A stretch of DNA of 39,308 nucleotides from a virus. Position 1 is the stretch's first letter. Each line of letters starts with the position of its first letter. The notes under the pieces are model-generated. The model saw only the letters and a list, made by a program, of their open reading frames with translations, was not told the origin of the DNA and ran no database searches. The position numbers and the translations under genes were made by a program. Of this stretch, positions 31,027 to 37,648 are shown piece after piece. The stretch spans positions 1 through 39,308 of IMG/VR virus record IMGVR_UViG_3300034138_000045; one strand, 5' to 3'.

Positions 31027-31166
31027 GGCGCTAGCCGCTCGCTGCCTGCGAGCTCGGCCTGAGCCCTGCTGACATTCGCACTACACAGTGTGCTGAACGA
31101 CAGACGCCAAACAGGGCTTTTGCTATTCTTATCTTGTGGTTGGCGAGATGAGCCAGCCACCCCGGA

Positions 31167-31194
31167 CCTAGCCCGCAGCTAGGCAATGACACCG
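31167..31194 (+). promoter_or_regulatory. Repeated leader element, copy A
   Basis: Stem CCTAGC/GCTAGG with a 5-base loop is followed directly by CAATGACACCG. The start codon of the next gene lies 14 bases further, after a GGAG site. The same design, with a different stem sequence, precedes two further genes. Confidence 0.65.
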
Positions 31195-31208
31195 CTGGAG
31201 CTGACACC

Positions 31209-31427
31209 ATGACCACCACGACGAACACCCTCCCGATTGCCGCCGCCGCCCGCATCTGCGCTACCAAGTGGGCTGTCTCTGGCCACCTGCCGAGCCGACC
31301 GAGCATCGCGGACGTGAGCTGGCTGGAGACCAAGGTCCTTGGGCGCATGGTGACCTGTGCCGAGCTGGCCGAATTCGAAGCGAGCTTCGCTGCGCAGATC
31401 AGCTTCAGCCTCGCGAACGAAGTCTGA
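31209..31427 (+). CDS. Small protein under leader copy A
   Basis: 72 residues, first gene of the early block. A Thr-rich N-terminus (MTTTTNTL) leads into a helix-rich domain with a PSRPSIADVSWLETKVL stretch and an acidic helix near the C-terminus. It is separated from the next gene by its own leader, which suggests independently tuned translation. No family is recognised. Confidence 0.6.
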   Translation: MTTTTNTLPIAAAARICATKWAVSGHLPSRPSIADVSWLETKVLGRMVTCAELAEFEASFAAQISFSLANEV

Positions 31428-31470
31428 GCTGAGACTTCGAGGTAGCCCCTCCCTGCCACGGGGGCTTACT

Positions 31471-31497
31471 CGAGCGCTCAAGCTCGCAATGACACCG
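31471..31497 (+). promoter_or_regulatory. Repeated leader element, copy B
   Basis: Stem CGAGC/GCTCG with loop GCTCAA is followed by CAATGACACCGATA. The start codon is 17 bases after the conserved 11-mer, the same spacing as in copy C, with a TGGAG ribosome site between. Confidence 0.65.
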
Positions 31498-31514
31498 ATA
31501 CTGGAGTTCCCCCC

Positions 31515-31757
31515 ATGACCCTGCCCACGTTCCACGAAGGTATTCAGCTTGGTCCGATCAACCTTGACGGCATGACCGACTCCGAGCTTGCCGAAGCCGC
31601 TCTGCACCCTGCACTGCACCTGGACGTGCGCGCCTACGCCCGCACGCAGATCGAGGCTCGCAAGGCTCGACTTAGCGGTGACATCGTCAAGGCCATGAAA
31701 CTCGAGAACGTGTGCGAGCGCGTCTACGCCACCATCCCCACGAAGCTTCGGTGGTGA
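31515..31757 (+). CDS. Small protein under leader copy B
   Basis: 80 residues. It has a short strand-rich N-terminus (FHEGIQLGPINLDG) followed by helices (DSELAEAALHPALHLDVRAYARTQ). Basic residues in the last third suggest nucleic-acid contact. It overlaps the following gene by 4 bases. No family is recognised. Confidence 0.6.
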   Translation: MTLPTFHEGIQLGPINLDGMTDSELAEAALHPALHLDVRAYARTQIEARKARLSGDIVKAMKLENVCERVYATIPTKLRW

Positions 31758-32014
31758 ACGACATGGGCAAGCAATACGGCGTGCAACCGGCCGGGTTCGA
31801 GGACGTGTGCAACGCGCTGCACGATGCCAAGGCAGCGGCTCGGGACGTCCTGAAGACCCTCAGCGAAGTCGACGCGGCGCTCGGGTCCGATGCGTTCGGC
31901 GACATGCTGGTCAACCTGCAGGCCGCGCTTGCGGAGCTTGAGTACGCACGCGAGTGCACGGAGAAGTGCGTGGCTCCCATCGACGCCTGGCACCTGTCAC
32001 AGAGCGATTACTGA
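31754..32014 (+). CDS. Small helical protein, unknown
   Basis: 86 residues from a GTG overlapping the upstream stop; an ATG three codons later is an alternative. It is nearly all helix, acidic and Ala-rich (FEDVCNALHDAKAAARDVLKTL), with a CTEKCVAPIDAW C-terminal part. No family is recognised. Confidence 0.6.
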   Translation: MNDMGKQYGVQPAGFEDVCNALHDAKAAARDVLKTLSEVDAALGSDAFGDMLVNLQAALAELEYARECTEKCVAPIDAWHLSQSDY

Positions 32015-32056
32015 CCACTGCCCTCCCGATGCTTCTCACCCTGTGAGCGGCTGAAT

Positions 32057-32082
32057 CGAGCGCTGTGCTCGCAATGACACCG
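32057..32082 (+). promoter_or_regulatory. Repeated leader element, copy C
   Basis: Stem CGAGC/GCTCG with a GCTGT loop is followed by CAATGACACCGATA, then 17 bases to the start of the next gene. It matches copy B in stem, conserved 11-mer and spacing, while the loop differs. Confidence 0.65.
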
Positions 32083-32099
32083 ATATTGAGGCTGTACCC

Positions 32100-32246
32100 A
32101 TGGATGACTCCGATTCGATTCTCGAGTCCCGCGAGCTCGCCTATCACGAGTGGCGAGAAGGCATCGACGACCAACTCCTAGCCGACCAACGGGAAGCTGA
32201 CTGGCAGGCGTTCCAGCAGGCGTGCGACGCCGATTGGAGGCTCTGA
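32100..32246 (+). CDS. Very small acidic protein under leader copy C
   Basis: 48 residues, below common length cut-offs. It is strongly acidic and rich in Asp, Glu and Trp (SILESRELAYHEWREGIDDQ). Its stop shares a base with the start of the membrane protein gene. DNA-mimic or inhibitor proteins of phages often have this composition, but nothing specific is recognised. Confidence 0.55.
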   Translation: MDDSDSILESRELAYHEWREGIDDQLLADQREADWQAFQQACDADWRL

Positions 32247-32563
32247 TGTTCTGGTTGTTCGCTCTGCTGGTTGCCGCCCTCGTTTTCTCTGGAGCATTCG
32301 TCCCCATGTTGCAGCTGTTGTTCACCCTGATTCTCTGGACCGTCGCCGGTTGCCCGGACCCGAACGCGCATCCGCCCAAGGCCGCGCCTGCTGCCCAGGA
32401 GCAGACTGTCGAACAGTGGCTGGAGGATGGTGGCGAGCGCGCGGGCAAGGCGGCTGCCGAGGCTACGCGCGCCGCGAAGAAGGCTGTGCGTAGTGGTAGG
32501 CGTAAGCTTCAGGAGGCTGCTCGTAAGGCTGCCGAGGAGACGCACGAGAATGAGCCCGAGTGA
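32246..32563 (+). CDS. Membrane protein with two N-terminal helices and a basic tail
   Basis: 105 residues. Residues 2-17 and 20-36 are hydrophobic helices (FWLFALLVAALVFSGAF, then MLQLLFTLILWTVAG). The remaining 65 residues are a charged Ala/Lys/Glu/Arg helix. Early expression and a membrane location suggest superinfection exclusion or envelope remodelling, but this is inference. Confidence 0.6.
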   Translation: MFWLFALLVAALVFSGAFVPMLQLLFTLILWTVAGCPDPNAHPPKAAPAAQEQTVEQWLEDGGERAGKAAAEATRAAKKAVRSGRRKLQEAARKAAEETHENEPE

Positions 32564-32786
32564 CTTCGTGCCGCGCGAGTACGTGTCTCCTGACGGCTCT
32601 ATGCGGGTCTACCGAGATGGCGTGCTCTGGTATGCCGACGTGCTCGAGGCTGGCCGATGGAAGCCGGTAGCTCGCCACCACCTCTCGAGCGAGGTTGCGA
32701 TGATCGCGTGCCTCGCGTCGCTTGACCTGCTCACGTTCGACGAACATGAGCCCGATTCAACCCCTGACTTGGACTGGTGGGAGTGA
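32550..32786 (+). CDS. Small protein, unknown
   Basis: 78 residues, overlapping the membrane protein gene by 14 bases. It is a compact strand-rich domain (VSPDGSMRVYRDGVLWYADVL) with an acidic C-terminus (DEHEPDSTPDLDWWE). No family is recognised. Confidence 0.6.
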   Translation: MSPSDFVPREYVSPDGSMRVYRDGVLWYADVLEAGRWKPVARHHLSSEVAMIACLASLDLLTFDEHEPDSTPDLDWWE

Positions 32787-32789
32787 CAG

Positions 32790-33299
32790 ATGACTTGCAA
32801 GCATGAGAGCACGACGGACGGGCAGATCTACGGCTACAACGGCTCCGTCGCGCACCACCCATTCACTTACGAGAACCCCAGGGCTCACGGCGGCGTGCGG
32901 TACACCGAGACGTGCGACGCATGCGGCGCCAAGCGCCTCGTGAACAGCAACGGCCTGCACTACGAGTACGGCACTTGGGGGCCATCCCTTGCCGAACGCG
33001 AGCGCGAGGAACGCGAGAGGCAGCGCCAGCAGGAGATCGCGGACTTCGAGGCTGCAGCCGATCGCGTCAAGGCGCTCCAGCGCGGCGCAGTCTCCTACGC
33101 GAGCGACGACGGCCGCCGCTGGTACGTAGCCGAGGTCGACAAGGAAGGCGTCGTCATTCGCACCGAGCCCGAGCCGCGCCACGTGCGCGTCACTTGGGAA
33201 TACCTCGACCTGGCAGCCGACCAGCCCGAGCCCTTGCTACGCACCGCCTACTCCGCAATCCGCGCCGATGCGCGCCTGCTGCGCCGCTTCAAGCCGTGA
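32790..33299 (+). CDS. Protein with zinc-knuckle N-terminus, unknown
   Basis: 169 residues. Cys3, His5 and a later CDACGA motif could form a zinc site in the first 50 residues. A strongly charged helix (AEREREERERQRQQEIADF) leads to a strand-rich C-terminal domain with RWYVAEVDKEGVVIRTEP. No family is recognised. Confidence 0.6.
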   Translation: MTCKHESTTDGQIYGYNGSVAHHPFTYENPRAHGGVRYTETCDACGAKRLVNSNGLHYEYGTWGPSLAEREREERERQRQQEIADFEAAADRVKALQRGAVSYASDDGRRWYVAEVDKEGVVIRTEPEPRHVRVTWEYLDLAADQPEPLLRTAYSAIRADARLLRRFKP

Positions 33300-33326
33300 G
33301 ACACTGACCTACGGAGGATACAGACC

Positions 33327-33623
33327 ATGCCCAAGAACGCTTCCTACACGCCCACCCCACGCCTTTCCGGCATTGTGGTGCTCGGCAACGGCACCGCCGC
33401 CTACCCCAATCGCCTCGTTCGCTCGTTCGGCATCGCCAACCGCATCAAGCAGCGGTTCTTCGCGCGCTCTGCGGGCAGCGTGACGGCCGTGCTCGTTCCC
33501 GTGCTTGCCGATGGCACCACGAGCGGCAACGCGGCTGCCAAGACGTTCCTGCAGACCCAGAGCATCAAGCAGCTCAAAGGGGGTCGCGTCACCAGCGACG
33601 CTGCCAAGCGCCTACGCACCTAG
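33327..33623 (+). CDS. Small basic protein, possibly nucleic-acid binding
   Basis: 98 residues with a GGAGG site upstream. It is basic, with FGIANRIKQRFFARSAG and a C-terminal KGGRVTSDAAKRLRT tail. Strands alternate with short helices. It precedes the recombination genes. No family is recognised. Confidence 0.6.
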   Translation: MPKNASYTPTPRLSGIVVLGNGTAAYPNRLVRSFGIANRIKQRFFARSAGSVTAVLVPVLADGTTSGNAAAKTFLQTQSIKQLKGGRVTSDAAKRLRT

Positions 33624-33707
33624 ATTCGCGACCTGCTCGAGCCCATGAGACACTTCTCAGGGGCTCTGTGGAGGACACGAGTACGTCTCTCCAGAAGGAC
33701 ACCGTTT

Positions 33708-34517
33708 ATGACCAGTGCCATCACCAAGACCGACATGAGTGGGCTCGAGCAGGTTCTCATCAGCGGAGACCTGAGCAGTCTCTCGCCCGACCAGGCCGTG
33801 CAGTACTACGCGCGTGTTTGCGCGAGCGTCGGGCTGAACCCACTCACGCAGCCGTTCGAGTACCTCAAGCTCAACGGCAAGATGGTGCTGTACGCGCGCC
33901 GCGCCGCTGCCGACCAGCTCCGGCAGATTCACAACGTGTCCATCACCATCGTCTCGCGCGAGAAGGTCGATGGCTGCTACGTCGTCACCGCGCGCGCCAC
34001 GCTGCCGTCAGGCCGCTGCGATGAGTCGGTGGGCGCGGTGCCCATCGAAGGGCTCAAAGGCGAGACGCTAGCCAATGCGGTCATGAAGACCGAGACCAAG
34101 GCCAAGCGCCGCGTGACGCTCGCGATCTGCGGTCTTGCCCTGCTCGACGAGTCCGAGCTCGAAGGCGTGCACGGCGCGCGCTCGGTGAACATGGCCGACG
34201 CCTTCCCCGTCGCTCGCTTGCCAGCTACCCAGGAGCGCGACACCAAGCCCGACAATGTGGTGCCCATCCGCGCCGAGGAGCCGACGACGGTGCTCGACGG
34301 GGACGAGAAGCGAACCGTGTACGAGATGTTCGCCGGCAAGCTTCGGCAGCGCCAGACGGCCGAGGAGCTGGTCGCGTGGCTCAAGCTGTTCATGGCGACC
34401 GAGTACCCGCCCGAGGTGCGTGCGGAGCTTCAGAACCTGTTCAGGCGCCACGCGCGGGCTCTGCGGCTGGACCCCAACATGCTCGTGCTTCAGGCGCAGA
34501 AGGGCGGTTCCAAGTGA
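33708..34517 (+). CDS. Single-strand annealing protein, RecT-like
   Basis: 269 residues. The N-terminal 160 residues match a phage annealing-protein pattern: YYARVCASVGLNPLTQPFEY near 30-49, LYARRAAADQLRQIHNVSI near 60-80, and GETLANAVMKTETKAKRRVT near 118-137. The C-terminal third is linker plus a helical domain. Such proteins anneal complementary single strands during recombination and phage genome circularisation. A RecE-like exonuclease follows after one intervening gene, the usual partner. The precise superfamily is not certain. Confidence 0.7.
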   Translation: MTSAITKTDMSGLEQVLISGDLSSLSPDQAVQYYARVCASVGLNPLTQPFEYLKLNGKMVLYARRAAADQLRQIHNVSITIVSREKVDGCYVVTARATLPSGRCDESVGAVPIEGLKGETLANAVMKTETKAKRRVTLAICGLALLDESELEGVHGARSVNMADAFPVARLPATQERDTKPDNVVPIRAEEPTTVLDGDEKRTVYEMFAGKLRQRQTAEELVAWLKLFMATEYPPEVRAELQNLFRRHARALRLDPNMLVLQAQKGGSK

Positions 34518-35065
34518 CGGCTCCCAAGCCTTTTTGGGACTGGGCCTTCCCCGAGCCGAACACAGGGTGCTGGCTGTGGACCGGGGGCTGCTTCTCCCAC
34601 GGCTACGGCAAGCTCCGCTATGCCGGCAAAACGTCGTACGCCCATCGCGTCGCGTACGAGCTTCACCACGGCGTCACACCCGAGGACGGGTACGTGTGCC
34701 ATCGCTGCGACAACCCCCCATGCATCAACCCGGATCACCTGTTTCTCGGCACAGCTCGAGACAATGCGCTCGACATGTTCCGAAAGGGCCGTGCACGCCA
34801 CAACCCCGTGAAGGGCGATGCGCACTGGGCTAAGACGCACGGCCACGTGCTCTCAGCCGCTCTCAAGGCGCGGTACGCCAAGCACCCGCCCGCAAGGCGC
34901 GGCGTTGCGCATCACGCCCATAGGCTGAGCGAGCATGACGTGCCGATCATCCGCACGTTATCGCTCTGGGGAGTCTCCAACGCGCAACTCGGACGAATGT
35001 ACTCGCTCAACCCCGCCACCATTCGGGCGGTTGTGGTCCGCAGGAACTGGAGACACGTGCCATGA
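34514..35065 (+). CDS. HNH homing-type endonuclease with C-terminal HTH
   Basis: 183 residues from a GTG overlapping the annealing gene by 4 bases. The HNH unit is intact: GCWLWTG near 18-24, HRVAYELHHG, then the cluster VCHRCDNPPCINPDHLFLGT near 61-80 that carries both catalytic His residues and the zinc cysteines. The C-terminal 60 residues include an HTH-like segment (GVSNAQLGRMYSLNPATIRAV). It lies between two functionally linked recombination genes, which suggests insertion of a mobile nuclease. Confidence 0.8.
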   Translation: MTAPKPFWDWAFPEPNTGCWLWTGGCFSHGYGKLRYAGKTSYAHRVAYELHHGVTPEDGYVCHRCDNPPCINPDHLFLGTARDNALDMFRKGRARHNPVKGDAHWAKTHGHVLSAALKARYAKHPPARRGVAHHAHRLSEHDVPIIRTLSLWGVSNAQLGRMYSLNPATIRAVVVRRNWRHVP

Positions 35066-35892
35066 TCGTCAGAGATTTTCCGATTGCCGATTACCACGCC
35101 GATCGCGAGTACACCTCGCACTCCAAGATCCGCGACTTCGTCGAGAAGGGGCCGCGCTTCTACTTCGAGCGCCACATCGCGCACACCATCGAGCGCGAGG
35201 AGACGCAGCCGTTCTGCTTTGGCAACGCGTGCGAGTACCTCGTGCAGCAGGGCGGCGAAGCGTTCTCTCGGAAGTACGCCGTCAAGACGCTGCCCGGCAA
35301 CACCAAGGGCGGCAAGCAGTGGGCAGCGGCCCAGGACGCAGCCGGCAAGACCATTATCTCGCAGGCCGACTACGACGCGATGCTGCACATGGTGGAGGCG
35401 CTGCAGACCGACTGCCAGAAGGGCATGGACCTCATCGAGCACGCCGAGCAGCAGGTGACGCTCCGCGGCGAGCTGCACGGCGTGAAGGTGCAAGCGCGGC
35501 CCGACTGGGTGAACCTCGACGAGTACGCCACCTACTCGGTCGACCACAAGACCACCAAGAACATGCGCGACCTGTTGGTCGACCTCGACACCTGCGGCGC
35601 GTCCATCTGGAAGCTCGGCTATCACAGCCAGGCGGCGCTCGTACGCGAGCTGCTTCGGCAGAACGGCTACCCGCACGTCAGCTGCTATCTGCTCGTTGCC
35701 GAGAAGGTGCAGCCCTATCGCGTCGAGTGCATCGACATCGAGCACCTGTTAGACGCTGGCGATGCGTGGCTCGCGCGCTTTCTGCCGAAGCTCGCGGAGT
35801 GCCAGCAGAGCAACACGTGGCCGCGCTCGAGCGGAGGGATCGTCAAGATCCAAAAGCCCAAGTGGATGGACGAGATTCCGACGCACACCTGA
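35062..35892 (+). CDS. RecE-like PD-(D/E)XK exonuclease
   Basis: 276 residues, similar to the C-terminal nuclease domain of RecE (exonuclease VIII type, DUF3799 pattern). Visible motifs: SHSKIRDFVEKGPRFYFE near 19-36, FGNACEYLV near 53-61, RPDW at 146-149, and the D-x-K pair at D161/K163 in VDHKTT. The segment GYHSQAALVRELL is the Q-helix of the family. The position usually held by a conserved His (FGxAxH) is Glu58 here. With the annealing protein it would form a two-component recombination system. Confidence 0.8.
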   Translation: MIVRDFPIADYHADREYTSHSKIRDFVEKGPRFYFERHIAHTIEREETQPFCFGNACEYLVQQGGEAFSRKYAVKTLPGNTKGGKQWAAAQDAAGKTIISQADYDAMLHMVEALQTDCQKGMDLIEHAEQQVTLRGELHGVKVQARPDWVNLDEYATYSVDHKTTKNMRDLLVDLDTCGASIWKLGYHSQAALVRELLRQNGYPHVSCYLLVAEKVQPYRVECIDIEHLLDAGDAWLARFLPKLAECQQSNTWPRSSGGIVKIQKPKWMDEIPTHT

Positions 35893-35905
35893 AAGGACAC
35901 CGATC

Positions 35906-36478
35906 ATGGCGAATCTGAAACTCAACGTGTTGCACGGACGCCCCTATCAAGCGGACGGCCAAGAGAAAATGTCGTGGACCATCGTGGGCGTCGCCTGGCA
36001 GAACGAGAAGGGCATCGACGCGAAAATCTGGTCCACGCCCGTGCACGTCGAAGCCGATGGCTGCATTCGCCTCGTGCTTCGCGAGCCGATGGTCGAAGGG
36101 CAGCCTCCACGCCCCGCGCAGCCGAGTGGACCGCAGACGCCTGGTCTGCAGCTCGTGATGCTGCACCCGCGCTCTTTCCAGGGACGCGACGGCTCGCAGG
36201 GAACGAGCTGGAACGAGGTCGGCATCGCGTGGATGAACGACCGCGGGGTGGACGCGAAGCTGCACTACATCCCGGTGGGGCCGCATCAGGATGGCGCGTT
36301 TCGGATTCTGTTCCGTGAGCCCAACGAGCAGGACCGGCAGCGCCGCGCTCCACAGCAGCAGGCAGTGCGTCCGCAGCATCGCGACCAGCTTAGCCGGATG
36401 CAGGCGGGCCAGCCGCGCGTGGACCCTGGCCCGCAGCCGCCAACGTACGCCGAGCCCGGCGACGACTTGCCGTTCTGA
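35906..36478 (+). CDS. SSB-like protein with tandem duplicated domain
   Basis: 190 residues. Two related domains are adjacent, residues 4-61 and 81-139: each has an LHxRxxQ opening, a W-x-x-VG-(V/I)-AW-x-N core with G-(I/V)-DAK, and an ending R-(L/I)-x-x-REP. A Gln/Pro/Arg-rich linker follows, and the extreme C-terminus is DDLPF. An acidic tip ending in Pro-Phe is the hallmark of bacterial SSB tails that recruit replication and repair proteins. Location after the recombination pair supports single-strand DNA binding. The domain itself is not a recognised OB fold. Confidence 0.65.
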   Translation: MANLKLNVLHGRPYQADGQEKMSWTIVGVAWQNEKGIDAKIWSTPVHVEADGCIRLVLREPMVEGQPPRPAQPSGPQTPGLQLVMLHPRSFQGRDGSQGTSWNEVGIAWMNDRGVDAKLHYIPVGPHQDGAFRILFREPNEQDRQRRAPQQQAVRPQHRDQLSRMQAGQPRVDPGPQPPTYAEPGDDLPF

Positions 36479-36480
36479 TC

Positions 36481-36666
36481 GTGCCGACCTCCGAGCACTA
36501 CTACTGCGACCGCTGCAGCGCCGACGTCAGCCGGCGTGACGGCGTGCGCCTGATGAGCTCGCACTTTGTCGTGAAGCGCTCGCTGCCCATCGCGGACCTG
36601 TGCCCCGGCTGCTACCGCGATCTGCGGCAGTGGCTTGGCGAAATGCGCCACGTCGTCGAGTCGTGA
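36481..36666 (+). CDS. Small zinc-knuckle protein
   Basis: 61 residues from a GTG two bases after the SSB-like gene stop. A CDRC pair near residues 9-12 and a CPGC pair near 41-44 would make one zinc ribbon. No family is recognised. It may regulate or accompany replication. Confidence 0.6.
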   Translation: MPTSEHYYCDRCSADVSRRDGVRLMSSHFVVKRSLPIADLCPGCYRDLRQWLGEMRHVVES

Positions 36667-36691
36667 GATACTGCCCCGCGAGGGGTGCCAC

Positions 36692-37138
36692 ATGGCGATC
36701 AGCAAGCTGTACTCAAACATCGGCCGACTGGGCACCGAGCTGGCCCAGCAGCACTACGCGACGACAACCGACTTGGACGGCGTCTTGCCCTGGTCGCCAA
36801 CCGACGCCGACCGCCAGAAGCTCGTGGCGCTGCTCGGACGCTCGGCCACGCGCGAGGAGGAGGCGGTGTTCGAAAGCGGTTACCGCGAAAGTATGCTCAG
36901 GCTGGACGGAAACGCTCACACGGTACGGCTCAACCCCGTGTTCGTCACCGAGCTGTTCGCGGCGCTCGGCCGGCACGGCGTGCTGGTGCCGCCCGATGGC
37001 ACGCCCGAGCGGCTCGAGGTCGAGATGGAGCTCTCGCGCCTGGTCGACAACCTCAAGCGCTACATCGCCGAGCGCACGCCAGAGCCGCCTCCTGGGCGCG
37101 ATGAGGGCGAGCAGGCGCAGCAGGCGGCGCAGGTCTAG
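36692..37138 (+). CDS. Protein of unknown function before the replication region
   Basis: 148 residues. Helical N-terminus (KLYSNIGRLGTELAQQHYA), a mixed centre (YRESMLRLDGNAHTVRL), and a charged Gln/Glu-rich C-terminus. It lies directly before the structured non-coding stretch. No family is recognised. Confidence 0.6.
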   Translation: MAISKLYSNIGRLGTELAQQHYATTTDLDGVLPWSPTDADRQKLVALLGRSATREEEAVFESGYRESMLRLDGNAHTVRLNPVFVTELFAALGRHGVLVPPDGTPERLEVEMELSRLVDNLKRYIAERTPEPPPGRDEGEQAQQAAQV

Positions 37139-37648
37139 TTCGGGGCTCCTGGGCGCTCCTCGTGGCGCTCTGGGGGCCTTGCTCGCTTCGGCTGGCCCTC
37201 GCCATGCTCTGTCCCACCCGGACGCAAAGCAGGAGCGCGAAGAGGGCCAGCCGGGGTGGGCGCTTTTGTCACAGCGCCTACTAGCTTGACCGGTGTGAAC
37301 GAGCGGGGAGACGCTTCGAGTTCGCGCGCTCGACACGAGCAGTCCCGGAGCGCGGGTTACGGGTCAGTAGGCAGCCCTTTGAGGGGCGGACGATCTCGCT
37401 GGTTCCGGGGGGAATTACAGCGTGGGGCGTCTTATTGCGCTCGGAGTGTCGAGATGGCGGGAAAAGTGTGTGGGGGCCCAGCAAATGCTGGCCTGGGGGA
37501 ATCCAGCGGAGTTAAAGAAAAAGACCCGGAGCGCTCTACCACTCCGGGCCTGCCTCGAGACGGTGTTTGGAAGCCCGTCGCCGAGGGGTGCATTGCTGCG
37601 CCTTACGCAGGTGAACCTACCCTGGCTTCCAGACAGGCGCAAGCCTCA
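37139..37648. ncRNA. Structured non-coding stretch before the initiator gene
   Basis: 510 bases with no convincing gene; frames here have mixed third-position use unlike true genes around them. It is dense in stems: an 11-bp stem (37190-37200 with 37242-37252), whose loop contains CCCACCC at 37213-37219 that can pair with GGGTGGG at 37254-37260 (a pseudoknot), a 6-bp stem at 37259-37278, a CCAGCA/TGCTGG hairpin at 37478-37491, a 7-bp stem at 37525-37548, and an 8-bp stem (37568-37575 with 37624-37631) enclosing a smaller one (37596-37610). A replication-control RNA or riboregulator is possible. The type label is tentative. Confidence 0.4.
37511..37548 (-). terminator. Intrinsic terminator on the minus strand
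   Basis: On the minus strand, CCCGGAG, a 10-base loop and CTCCGGG are followed by TCTTTTTCTTT, a good Rho-independent layout. No gene on the minus strand ends here, so it would stop an antisense transcript begun to the right, near or inside the initiator gene start. On the minus strand TTGACA (37659-37654) could serve as a -35 for it, but no clear -10 is seen. Confidence 0.5.

Larger units (their letters stand above)
30309..31208. promoter_or_regulatory. Large divergent control region without genes
   Basis: About 900 bases separate the leftward operon from the rightward early block. Open frames here are short and have no ribosome sites or coding signature. The region holds an AT-rich patch (30700-30810) with a long palindrome, seven CTAGCC-type motifs (two of them within an 18/22 match), TGACAC inverted repeats, and the first of the repeated leaders. 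It most likely carries the early promoters and operators, and possibly an origin or a regulatory RNA. Confidence 0.7.

Noticed and set aside
37477-37560. A tRNA-like stretch on the minus strand (GTGGTAGAGCG, a typical D-arm word)
   Set aside because: No acceptor stem, no anticodon arm pairing and no T-arm with TTCRA could be formed around it. The D-arm word is explained by the hairpin of the minus-strand terminator.
37454-37648. Longer initiator start at ATG 37454
   Set aside because: It has a good ribosome site, but the extra 65 codons show weak third-position GC and cover the hairpins. Kept as an alternative, not as the call.
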